Assembly: GCA_008931825.1 (NCBI GenBank)
Contig: QXVZ01018252.1
Coordinates: 1 to 32,819, forward strand
Direction of reading: 5' to 3'
DNA from: Phallusia fumigata
Lineage: Eukaryota > Chordata > Ascidiacea > Phlebobranchia > Ascidiidae
DNA: 32,819 nucleotides
The notes beneath the pieces are model-generated. The model searched no databases, had not been told where the DNA came from, and saw only the letters and a list, made by a program, of their open reading frames with translations. The translations under genes were made by a program, and so were the position numbers. Below, one piece after another: positions 22,795 through 32,819 of this stretch. Each line of letters opens with the position of its first letter. The stretch's first letter is position 1.

Positions 22795-23115
22795 TTATGC
22801 TCTACTTTGTGGTGCTAATATGTTTCTTATTAGTCCTGTTACTTTGCTGCAGTAAAATCAGGTCATTGCTACATAGTTGCATGTATCAGTGGAGGTTGAT
22901 ATAGGCCCACCCCTTCATGCATACAAACAATATTTCTCTCAAGCTGCCAGGCGGTCATTTGGTTTGTGCAAGTCAAACTATGACAGTGGAGTGTAACCCA
23001 AATAGGCTTGCTATATCATGCTGTAAAATACATTAATTCTGTTTCCATCTACAGCAGTTTGCAAAACATTAGCCTGTAAGCTTATGTTTACCCTGTGAAA
23101 GAGAAAATTGTTTTT
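22795..23115 (+). repeat. Family B repeat, copy 2
   Basis: Shares TTATTAGTCCTGTTACTTTGC, CAGGTCATTGCTACATAGTTG, AGCCTGTAAGCTTATG with 21540-21900 and 30560-30830 in the same order. Confidence 0.55.
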
Positions 23116-23979
23116 GTCAAATTGAGACTAAATCATTAAAACGCTGAACAGGCCTTTTTAGAGTTTCATGATACATTTAAACCTTGGATAGTCCTAAACA
23201 TGAATCTTTGTTTTAGAAACCCGTTTATGTGGCTTAATGCGTAGATATCTGTGCTTGGGTACTAAAATTTTTTGGGTTCCCATGTTAGTCTCTGCCCTAT
23301 AAAAGGGCTGTTTGGTCTCAGCAGTGTGCCAGTTTTGTTTTGCTTGTATGTAATGAAACACAGTTGTTTTTATGGTCGCAGTGAATACTCAAGGAAGTGT
23401 AATAGGATGTGTGTTGGGACAGTGTAACTCTTGCCTAAACATGTTCAACTCATCGCAATGTGGTGTACATCTGCCACCTTGTAGATTTGTATAACTGGGC
23501 ACATAATGATGGTAGACAAACTAAAGTATTAGGTTGTGAGAAAAAAACACTAAAAACTTGACCAGCAACATTACAAACATTATTTTAAACCCTCAACGAA
23601 CAGATTGTTTTTTTTAACCCCTAGCACTATGTCATAGGTTGCACTTTGTGTCACCAATACACTGTGTATTCTCGTTACATGTGTGTTTGTGTTTTTTTGC
23701 TTATGTGTACCAGAAATGAAATTTTTGTGTGCATTATGTAAAACAGAAATGCAATTGATGCCGATTTTACAGATCATGAACAATGTTTCTTACTTAAATG
23801 AAAATTTAACACTTGGAATCATGGTGTTCTTTTGCTAGCTAATTAAAATTCTGTGGAGGTCAAACTTTTAAACAATTTCCCAGTTGGGTGAATTTTTTTA
23901 GGTTATAGAACATGCCATTGTGTTGTGTCAAATGCTGTGTTCGGCAACATAGCCCATGTTTCCCATAAACCCCCTAAAC

Positions 23980-24271
23980 CAATGCTTCTCTACTTTTTAT
24001 TTCATGAGACCCAGATGACAGTTTGAAAAAGTCCTCAAGGCCTAATAGCTCAACCACATAGCAAGCTTCCCTCATTTTAAGCTTGTTATGACACAAACAT
24101 GCAACTAGCATTGCCATACATTACAACATGCACTTCAGTGAGAAACTTGTTATTGAATACTATCAACCAGTTTCTCAATTCTTGCAGATGATAATTGACA
24201 TCCTAACATTTTAATCTACCTCTGTTGCCCATCACAAACTGCTCTTATGGCCAACTGGTTGAGAAGCACTG
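23980..24271 (+). mobile_element. 292 bp non-autonomous hAT (MITE) with 8 bp TSD
   Basis: The ends CAATGCTTCTC (23980-23990) and GAGAAGCACTG (24261-24271) are inverted repeats with one mismatch. Flanking CCCTAAAC is present on both sides (23972-23979 and 24272-24279). An 8 bp target duplication plus these end sequences is diagnostic of the hAT superfamily. There is no transposase coding capacity. It sits about 300 bp upstream of the MAST start codon. Confidence 0.88.
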
Positions 24272-24521
24272 CCCTAAACTAAGTCCAAGACTATGATTTT
24301 TTGTCATGTTTTAAAAACACATAATCCAAGACTTGTATGTGTGGGGGCCTGTATATTTGTACCTGCACAAACAATCGTGCCAAAAAGTTTAGGTAACTAT
24401 GGGATCCAATGAAAACAATGTAGTGAATATATATATTCTTTTGGAATTGGTTTGCAGTTCATGTGAAATTGCAATGTGGTGAAAGCCACCCTTCCAGTTG
24501 TTTATCCTTTTTGTCCTTTAG

Positions 24522-24575
24522 ATCATGATGAACACAGCAGTGAAGGGAATTTAAAAACTACATCATCAACTGAAA
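24522..24575 (+). promoter_or_regulatory. MAST: Putative 5' UTR of MAST after a splice acceptor
   Basis: The tract TTTATCCTTTTTGTCCTTTAG ends at 24521 and looks like a splice acceptor. If used, the leader begins ATCATGATG and contains a short upstream ORF (ATG 24524 or 24527) out of frame with or ahead of the MAST ATG. In a tunicate this could be a spliced-leader trans-splice site. Confidence 0.35.
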
Positions 24576-27500
24576 ATGTTTTCCGAGCCAAAAAATATGT
24601 TGGATGAAGTTGCATCGGAACAAAAAACAAAAAAAGTAATTTTATTTTGTCATTGAAAACCTATCAAATTGCTATTTGGTTACATCCCAGTAAATATAAA
24701 ATAATCTGTTTATTTAATACACCATAATTGTAGAATCTCTTGACAATTGGAATGTCAATGAGAAAATCAGGAACCCTCAATGATTTTTCCTCTATACCAA
24801 GAGGGCTCAAGTTTCAACGGCAAATATCGGATCAAACTCTGACAAGAAGGGGCAGTTTTGCCAGTCTTTCAGGAATCATGGGTTAGTAAGATGCTGTAGT
24901 AAAATGTATTTTCACCAAATATTGTTTATTTTTGGGTTCTTTTATGTGACAAAAATGATACTGTGCCCTAACAATTAGAATATTGTGTAACAGAAAATAT
25001 TGTTTTTTTACTCTGTTTTTTTTTCTGCCTAATGTGATTTTGGTCAAGAAAGAAATTTTTCGAATTTCTATACATGAGAGATAGATATCTGAAGTTGTGC
25101 TATTTTCCCCAGTTCATCCGTTGGTTGATCCACAGGCCCCCAAAACATGAAATTTACAAAACTTTAGCAATATGTAACAAAGTAAGTCACCTAGAAGTTT
25201 CCTATTTTAAAAGTTTATACAATGCAAAGCATTGAAAGGAATTTTGTGACTTTTGCTGGATCAACTCATTTTTCACCTTTTTAACTCCAGATATTCACTT
25301 TTTTGTTTACATGCTCTTTACTTCAAACATACTAATCCAAATATTTGTTGAAAATTTCAGCCCGGTTGGCCAAGTAATTGCCATGACAGTCCCTAATTTG
25401 TGACCAAATACTGACTGTTATTCCCTAATGCAAAAAGATGCAATGTGAAGGGAGGCACAGCAATTTTATTTAGTCGTTTTCGTACACTATTGTACAGTAG
25501 TATGTAAGCTTACATTTGGTTGATGAAAGAGCAGAACGTTGTTGTTGAATTTATATCGCTTCACTTTAACCGCATTTGAAAGGGTCTTTACTTTTTGTTA
25601 AAAATATTCATGCCAATTCCTAACATGTTTGCCGCCACGGGATAATATGATCTGCTTCTATTTGCCAAATGGGTTTTGTTGACTTGCCTGTGTCATAAAA
25701 ATGAAATGTTTTGTGTGGTAGCACATAGGTACATAATAAATGTAATTACACTAAAAAAACGTAATACGAGTTATATTGTAGCTGGCACTGACAATAGAAT
25801 TTTTATTAAAAATTGCCAGCTTCGAAAAATGCTTAGAATGAAGAGTTTGGCAGACAGTAACACTCCCCGGTGCAAGATTAAACTTTTATGCTAATATGGT
25901 CAATCGCACTGAATTTCGTTACGAGTTACCACATAGCTGGCACTAACACTAGAATTTTCACAAAATATGCCAACTAGGAGTTATCTCATATACCCATAAA
26001 AAATACTTAAAAAACAGGGTTTGATGGACAGTAACATTCCCCAGAGCAATTATAAAAACTTTCTCACTGCAGCGGCCAATCCCAATGCGTTCCGTTGCGA
26101 TGGCCATAGTTATGTAATAGCTGCAACTTTCTCAATTAATGTTTTAGAGCATTTCAGGTGTACAATTGTTGCTTGGTTTAGTGTATTTTTATCCAGTTTA
26201 GAAAAATAAACTAGCCTAATGAAAAAAATTTCAATAAATGATTAAGGAAGTATTATTTTCTTTTGCCTGATTTATAGATGTATTACTTCATATATTTCCT
26301 GGCAGGTACCATGATACAAGTTAACTTGTACATTAAGGTCAAAGAAAGGGTGTTACTAGTTTGCTTTTTTTTAAAACAAGTATGAGGATTATAAATATTC
26401 TTTACTTAAAAGTTTAATTTGCAGCAGTAATGTGCTAGCAGAAATGAAGTGTAATACAGCAAATATTCTTTTAAAGTTCGTTGTTTTGATTCAAAATAAT
26501 ATCAACAGGTAAACATCAGACTCATCGTCGTGAATCTGTGTTTACTGAAAGTCATTCTGGTGAGACGAGCAATCTAGTTAGAATGAGAAACAAACTCATG
26601 GGAAATTCTGATCCTTCACTTAATTCCAGCTTTGTGAGTAGATTTTCCCTTCAGGCACTATAACTATTAACACAAAATTAATTGAAGTATAAATTTAGTT
26701 TTGTAAAAAGTTTATTGGGTGTTTTTAAATGCTCAACAGTTAACACAGTGCTTGATTTGTTTTGCAGAAAGATTTAAACCTTGGCAGACGAAGTAGTGTT
26801 ACACCTTCGTAAGTATTAATATTTGAAATGTGTTGACATTTGACAAGTTTCATTTTAAATGCATGCATTGTTGTAGACCCAAAGGAAAGTCCAGCAGGGT
26901 GGGTTCAATGGCATTATTGTCCCCAACTTTATCCAACAGACCTTTGTCTCCAAGCAATTTTGGTCCAGGTATTAAACTTTGTAAATAATAAGTTTGTGTG
27001 TTCTTTTTGAATTATGAGTTTTCTTTTAACTGAAAGAGTTTTTTCCTAGCAGTTTGTCCATGCACATTTTGCATTGTATGCTTAGGTTGTTTTTTTTCTA
27101 TTTTCTACCCTAAGGTTATCCATGTTGTTTTGGCATGAAATGTATAGTGCAGGGATGTCCAAACTTTTTACAATGAGGGCAATTTTAATTGGGTGAAGGC
27201 GTCCAAGGCCCAGCGTTTTTTCCAAAGTTTTAACTATAAAATTGGTACGCACATACATGGCCACACAGCGATCTTATTAGCCTTATGAGATTTGTGTTGC
27301 ATTAGTACCATGCCCTCTTCCTTCTTGCCAATTAAATCAAGTTCCATGGAAAGCTTTTGCGTGAAGTCATAATTAAGTTGTTTCAACAAAAAAGCTTAAT
27401 CAAAACTTTGGCGGGTCATGTTTAACACAATTTGAAACTACAGCCGCATGCCACATGAAATAGTGTTGTGGGCTGCATTTGTCCGGATTTAAATGAAACA

Positions 27501-30500
27501 CAGCTGGTAGGTATGATCATGAAGTTGTGCCATCGGTTTTATTTGACTGCATGGCCCCAAAAGAGTAAAAACATATATATTGCATTTAAATCAGGTTGTA
27601 CAGTATATGTGGAATAGCAATATGGTGAAAGCCACCTTTTTAGTTTTTGGATGTGTCTTTGTAGCTGTGGGTAGCCCAGTCGACAGCCCAAGAAATCTTT
27701 CACCCAACAATCAACCAAACCAGTTTTCATTTGCTCCTGCGATAAACCCAATAAAATCAAGATCATTGATGTCAGCTATTGAAAACCGTCGGTGGTCTGT
27801 TGCTTCCCTTCCCTCGAGTGGTTATGGCACCAACACACCGTCTTCAGTATTGTCATCTTCTGCATGTTCATCACAGGTAATGGTGCTACCTCAGATTTGT
27901 ATGTGATAAAAAAGGATGCTGATTTTACCAATAAAATGTTCTTGTGAAAATTTTATTATATTGATAATAGTTCGAAGTGAGTCTTCATAAAGATAATAAA
28001 TGCATGGGTTATGTAACTGAAAAGGTTTTTTAGGATCGCCTCCATCAGCTGCCATCACAACCAACTCCTGACCAGTTAAGATATCTGTCCAAACATTTCT
28101 GCTCAAATGAAAGTATCAATGAGGATGAACCAGGTTTGTTTTATTTTTTCTCTCTTAGGTCTAGTAGGATATTATGCCACACAGAGCTTTCATGTTTTTG
28201 TTGAAGATCTTAGCAAAAAGTATTGAACGATAATTATCTTAAGCAATGGGCAATTCTATTGCTTTGCAGTTTGCCAAATCTGCAATTAATCTGTGCATGT
28301 TAAAAGTTTGTATGTTTCAGGTATTGCTGTATAATGCCAACAGAATGTGTAGATAGGAAATTATAACTTTTTAGTTAATAAAATAGATGCTTAAAATCAG
28401 AATTGCTAATAAAGAAAGGGACCCTTTAGGTCCTCACCGACCCTTCAGACCAAGATCACGAAGTTTAAGTCCTGGCAGAATGCCTGTTGCACATGATAAT
28501 GATGTCGTGATGATGAACAGTGTTTACCGGGAAAGATTTCCTAAAGCCGTTAAACAAATGGAAGACAAACTTAAGGTAGAGAAGAGTTGATGAGAAACTC
28601 TTGCTGCAAATATTTGTTTAGTCATCTTTTTATGAAGCATGGTGACAGCTTGACCTTATGTGTTTTGGGATAATTTATTACAGTACTGTTCAAGTGTTGG
28701 ATAGAATATAACAACACACTGATTTTTTGTTGGTATGTATTCAATATCACCAGAGATGGCTTGTGCATAAAAGATGTATTTATTACAATCTACCTGTATG
28801 TTTGTTAAAATATATATCCAAACAATACATCTCAGATTTGATTTGTAACCAAATTACATGCAGAACAAAATTAGTTTTATTTTGTGCAAAACCAATGGAT
28901 TTTAGCAACAAATGCAAATATGTGCATAGTGTGTGTGGCAAAAACACATGAATAGCAACAGTTTGGCTAAAACTTTTACTTTTTCTGTTGGTTATCAGAT
29001 GCATAAGAGTAGAAAACCAACACGTCCCATGTATAATGAGTTCTGCTTTTAGACTCTTTTTATTGTGATGTTAAAATACCTTCTTTTTCCGTGTTTCCCG
29101 ATGCTGTTCGATAATGTCCTCGACCTCAAATAATGAAAAACATTTTATACTTTTGTTAGACAAACACTGGGGACATTATATACTGACTGTTAGCACTTTT
29201 ATATGGGTTTCAATATGCTGGGCGGTTTGCAGATAAAACTTAAATCAAAAGCCAAATCAAAAGAAATCAAACAAAATATTTATTCCATTCTGGACCAATG
29301 CTAAATTACTTGAGTTATTATTACATTAAACCCTGCAATCCAACCTTTATGACCTTGTTTAACGACTGACCTAAATCAAGCTTAAATAAATGTGTCAACT
29401 TGATTAAAATGAGTTACGATAATGAGTATGTGGATTTTTGCATTCATGTTAATCCAATCATGTCTGTTTTATGCCACAGAATTTTATAAAGACGGCAAAT
29501 CCTGGAACATGTACCCCTGTTGCTGATGCTACATGGAGTTTTGTGCTCCATCAAGTGGTGGAAATGGCCAGATCGTGTCTCTCAATGTCACAGGAAAACA
29601 GAATTTCTCCAAGTTTCTTTTTTGAAATGCAGGATAATCTAGACACTTTAGTTAGTCAGGTAAGTTTTGATGATGTTTTAGTTCTGGTACATGTACCAGT
29701 AAGTGACAAGGTATAGAAAACTAAATTTCAAACACATTTTCTGGCTTACGTGGTGCTAAACACAACCAATTTGTTTTCTTTGTAGGCACAAGAAACCTCT
29801 ACTAATGGTGGTGGACATGTTACAAAACTTTGCAAGCGATTTCTTTTGATAATATCAAGACCGGCCCGCTTGCTGGAATGCTTGGTAATAATTGTAGTTT
29901 CTCTTCCATGAAGGAGCTGCATTTTTTACACTTTGTTTATTTTTTCTACATAATGTCAATTTGTTCCTTTTATTTGGTAAAGAAAAATATTTCGAAATTT
30001 CTTTAAATTTCCATGCATGATAAATGAGTAAGTTGTGCACTGTAACTTTTAACCCCAGTTGACCCATCGGGTAACCGAGAGCCCACCCCAAATGGTAAAA
30101 TTCATTAACAACAATATTTAATAATGTTTGTCAACATAAGTTTCATAAATGGATACTTGGTGCAATGCAAAGTATTTAAATGTACCTTATGACGTTTGTT
30201 AATTCACCAATTTTTGAACTCGGAAACCTAAAATGTGAATTCATTATTGTTTACAGGCCATTTAGTTTAGAAATACTAATCGAAATGTACTGAATTTAAA
30301 ACTTAGATATACAGGGTACTTCTTATTGGTTGTCAGAAATTTCAATCAACAAAGTAGTTATCCTAACAGCCCCAAATGTATAATCAGCCGTGGGTGTCAG
30401 ACTGCTACTTTGCACATAAAGGGATGTTTATTCAGGGCTGTCAGGCAGTGGTTTCGCTGGCTAAAATTAAGCTGTAAATGCACAGCGGTAACCTCAATCT

Positions 30501-32819
30501 GTTAACTATATTGTGATGTGGAAGGCAGTTTGTATCACAGCAACTTTATTGAACTATTTTTATTATTACCCATGCTACTTCACTGGTATGTGGTCAGTAC
30601 AGGTCATTACTGTGTAATTGTATGAATCTTAAATGCAAAAATGTAGGGTATTTGACATGTCAGATGCAGCAAAGTTGTTTATTTTAGACCACAGCATGTG
30701 TCTGGAAAATCATTTAGTTTGTGTAAATTTGTTGTAATTGTATAGTGATAATCGAATATGTCACACTGCAAAAGGCTTTGCTCCCATTTACAATCTATAA
30801 TACATTAGCATAAAAGCTTATATTTGATGTTTCAAAGGGTGAAATAATGTTTTTGAATTAATACCACATTACTAAAACTGAATCGGAAAATGTCATTTGG
30901 AGTTTCTAGTTTGTAGCAGTTGCAGGTGTATGAAGATCCATATGTTCATGCTTGTAGAGACAGTTTTGTTATAAAATGCCAAGGAGTGTAGGAACCCGAT
31001 ATAATACAGGTCCTAAATCCATTGCATTAAGTCACTGTAGTGTGAGTGCAATGGCAATATTGAGAAAGCCGCTACTCAAGTTTTGTTAACTTGTTGTATA
31101 AATCTTATGTCACTCTTATACTTTGAAAAACACTATGTTTGAAATAAAGACCATGTTGTCTTTTAAATGCATTTAGGAGTTTAAAGCTGAGGACTTCTAC
31201 CAGCTTTTGGAATCAGCAGAACATGTTGTAAAAGAATCAAAAGAAGTGATAGGAATGGATATCCCAAAATACATTTTCCAGCAGCTGGGTTTGGCGCAGG
31301 TGTAAAAACTTTTCAGAAAACCTGATAGCATTTAAAAAGCATGATTTTATCACATTATAGATTAAATACGGAATTCTGCTTTCTTGTTGAAATGCTCTTG
31401 AACTAAATAACCACTGTAAAAAGTATTTATCTTGACAAAGTGTTATTAATTAAACAGGATGTTAAAGTGCCAAAATCATCCAGCAGTGATTCTGATGAAA
31501 GTGATCTGCTTGATAAGCAACAACAACAACAACCTGTTTGTGAAGAAGATTTTTCTACAATTAAGCTTATTAGCAATGGAGCATATGGGTATGGAAGTGG
31601 TCAGAATACAAACTGTTTGAATTCCTTTAATGTTATTTACATTTTTTAGTGCTGTGTATTTGGTCCGTCACAAAGAGACACGACAACGTTTTGCTTTGAA
31701 AAAGCTAAACAAGCACAATCTTGCCCTGCGTAATGAAATTCAACAGGTTCGATTTTTGTGAATGTTTTTCTGACGGATGAANCATCTTTATGAAATTTGT
31801 TTTAGAATATTGGTGTTTTGCCGGATGAGGTTGCCCAAATGTATTTTGCTGAAACAGTGTTGGCATTAGAATATTTACACAACTATGGAGTTGTTCATCG
31901 AGATCTGAAACCGGATAAGTAAGTTTTAATCCCTGATTATTATTAATCCCTAACTGATTTTATCATAATAAACCTAAAATATTTTTGTGAACAGTTTACT
32001 CATCACATCGATGGGTCATATCAAATTGACTGATTTTGGATTATCAAAAGTTGGTTTAATGTCACGAACAACAAACATGTATGAATCTCATTTAGAACCC
32101 CAGCAACACTTCATGGATGGGCAGGTGAGAACAGGTTTCAATCGACTTTTAGGGGGATTTTAATTTTTGTTTGTAATAAATTTAAATTATTAAGAGATAA
32201 ATAACACTGAAAAGTGGTTGTGTAATAAGTTTTGGGACATAAGATTGTTTCAATAAAAATTTCTTTAGATTCATGGAACCCCAGAGTACATTGCACCTGA
32301 AGTTATACTTGGCATGGGATATGGTCCACCAGTGGATTGGTGGTCTGCTGGTATTTGTCTCTATGAGTTTCTTGTTGGCTGTGTGCCCTTTTTTGGCGAA
32401 ACACCGGATGAATTGTTCACACAAGCAGTTAATGGTAGGGAAAGATAGGAAATCGATTTGCTGAAGCATACTAGTTACCTATTTTTGTGTCTTAGATGAA
32501 AATGAAATTGAGTGGCCTGATGGTGATGATTGTGTATCACAAGAAGCTGTGGATATTGTCACTTTATTGTTAGATCGAGACCCACAAGCTCGACTTGGAA
32601 GTCGTGGTGCTCTTGAGGTATGTATAAATCAAAGTAGTGCGTTTCAATATTGTCTAAGCTTGTTATTAGGCATCTTGTGCTAAATTTTCCGCTGCTGCTT
32701 AAGATGTATCTTTGTTTCCAATATAATATTCTAGTCATTCTCTTTGTATGCAATTGACTGCAAATCTACAATTGTTCACTTTTTCTTCATTAAAGGTTAA
32801 GCAACACAAGTATTTCGAA
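24576..32819 (+). CDS. MAST: Microtubule-associated serine/threonine kinase (MAST family), 3' end outside window
   Basis: AGC-type Ser/Thr kinase with DUF1908, kinase and (off-window) PDZ domains; MASTs act at the cytoskeleton and bind PTEN. Exons: 24576-24635, 24734-24881, 26509-26633, 26768-26808, 26877-26968, 27665-27876, 28034-28133, 28430-28575, 29480-29659, 29786-29884, 31177-31299, 31458-31588, 31650-31746, [exon lost at N31782], 31806-31918, 31995-32124, 32269-32434, 32496-32617, 32796-onward. Phases agree. Family signatures: [12 protein letters not shown] and LKFQRQIS (N-terminal, as in MAST2/4), [50 protein letters not shown], the DUF1908 region (about residues 275-440, with [11 protein letters not shown]), a QQQQQ linker, Gly loop ISNGAYG (about 480-486), Lys503 in FALKK, then [34 protein letters not shown] and [10 protein letters not shown]. 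703 residues are visible. The start ATG follows an in-frame stop at 24552; the first 20 residues are the least certain. Confidence 0.95.
24882..26508. repeat. MAST intron with family B and C repeats and a two-copy tandem repeat
   Basis: A 1.6 kb intron. A family C copy is at about 25000-25115 (GTCAAGAAAGAAATTTTTCG, ATCTGAAGTTGTGC) and a family B piece at 25460-25560 (GTATGTAAGCTTACATTTGG). Two diverged tandem units at 25760-25895 and 25919-26070 share TACGAGTTA, TAGCTGGCACT, TAGAATTTT, GACAGTAACA and CTCCCC-like blocks. No exon is supported in between. Confidence 0.55.
27150..27485 (+). mobile_element. hAT-like remnant in MAST intron
   Basis: CAGGGATGTCCAAACTTTTT at 27150 followed by a GGGC-rich stretch is the standard start of a widespread non-autonomous hAT type. 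GTGGGCTGCATTTGTCCGG near 27467-27485 resembles the usual other end. No clean target duplication is visible, so the copy is old. Confidence 0.45.
27490..27636 (-). repeat. Family A fragment ending in TGGTGAAAGCCACC
   Basis: ACAGCTGGTAGGTATGATCATGAAGTTGTGCCATC is the reverse complement, with changes, of the CACCAGCTGTGAAAG landmark region of family A at 4385-4430. It runs on to TGGTGAAAGCCACC at 27623-27636, 28 nt before the acceptor of the exon at 27665. Confidence 0.55.
29935..30065 (+). repeat. Family C repeat copy in MAST intron
   Basis: CTAAATTTCCATGCATGA, then AAGTTGTGCACTGTAACTTTTAA, then GTTGACCCATCGGGTAAC parallels 25050-25130 (TTTCTATACATGAGAG, GAAGTTGTGC) in the same orientation and 11865-11965 in reverse. 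Confidence 0.5.
30385..31075 (+). repeat. Family B repeat copy 3 in MAST intron
   Basis: GTTTCGCTGGCTAAAATTAAG, TTTTTATTATTACCCATGCTAC, GGTCATTACTGTGTAATTG and AAAAGCTTATATTTGATG occur in the order seen at 21465-21900. The last part (31020-31075) has a diverged TATTGAGAAAGCCGC relative of the TGGTGAAAGCCACC terminus. This 1.3 kb intron (29885-31176) otherwise holds only the family C copy. Confidence 0.6.
31747..31805 (+). other. MAST: Assembly join (N31782) with a missing kinase exon
   Basis: The exon ending LRNEIQQ (31746) has a GT donor, and the next exon starts [16 protein letters not shown] (31806). In all MAST kinases about 47 residues come between: the alpha-C helix with its conserved Glu, the VERDILTF stretch and the hinge before GGDCATL. 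The 59 bases here, with an N in the middle, cannot hold them. The phases on both sides are 0, so removing one or more whole exons leaves the frame intact and the loss is easy to overlook. Confidence 0.88.

Noticed and set aside
1-32819. CRISPR arrays, bacterial operons, integrated viruses
   Set aside because: The window is spliced animal DNA; I saw no spacer-repeat array and no recognisable viral polymerase, protease or capsid motif.

Overview
Eukaryotic (metazoan) genomic DNA: AT-rich, with intron-split genes using GT-AG introns mostly of about 60-700 bp and many dispersed repeats. Gene content (an ATP9-type P4-ATPase, HPRT and a MAST kinase) is animal-type. Compact introns, a single ATP9-like gene, strong allelic polymorphism and chordate-like protein sequences make a tunicate such as Ciona the best guess, but this is inference. 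All exon models were built by hand from frames, splice sites and remembered protein families; no search was run.

Layout. 1-1436: the last exon of an unrecognised plus-strand gene, disrupted by two assembly duplications. 1496-12767 (minus): an ATP9A/B-type flippase in 24 recognised coding exons, with part of the coding sequence lost at a single N at 6050. 13684-15994: two near-identical copies of one intergenic segment joined by an N, probably the two alleles laid end to end. They differ by a 215 bp insertion and by one arm of a perfect 24 bp-stem palindrome. 16089-17512 (minus): HPRT. 17513-24575: a 7 kb repeat-rich interval between the divergent HPRT and MAST genes. It holds a tRNA-like SINE head, a long inverted array of CGCATGTACC-like units, another N-joined duplication, dispersed repeats and a clean 292 bp hAT-type MITE with 8 bp target duplication. 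It also contains two phase-compatible candidate exons of an unknown gene. 24576-32819 (plus): a MAST-family kinase running off the right edge, with one kinase-domain exon missing at the N at 31782.

The three recognised genes have unrelated roles: phospholipid flipping in Golgi/endosomes, purine salvage, and cytoskeleton-linked signalling. The main observations worth checking are: single Ns that hide lost exons or allelic duplications; a stem-loop motif, TGGTGAAAGCCACC, 26-31 nt upstream of three splice acceptors in both ATP9 and MAST; the palindromic minisatellite at 18804-19018; and an apparently shortened HPRT C-terminus.
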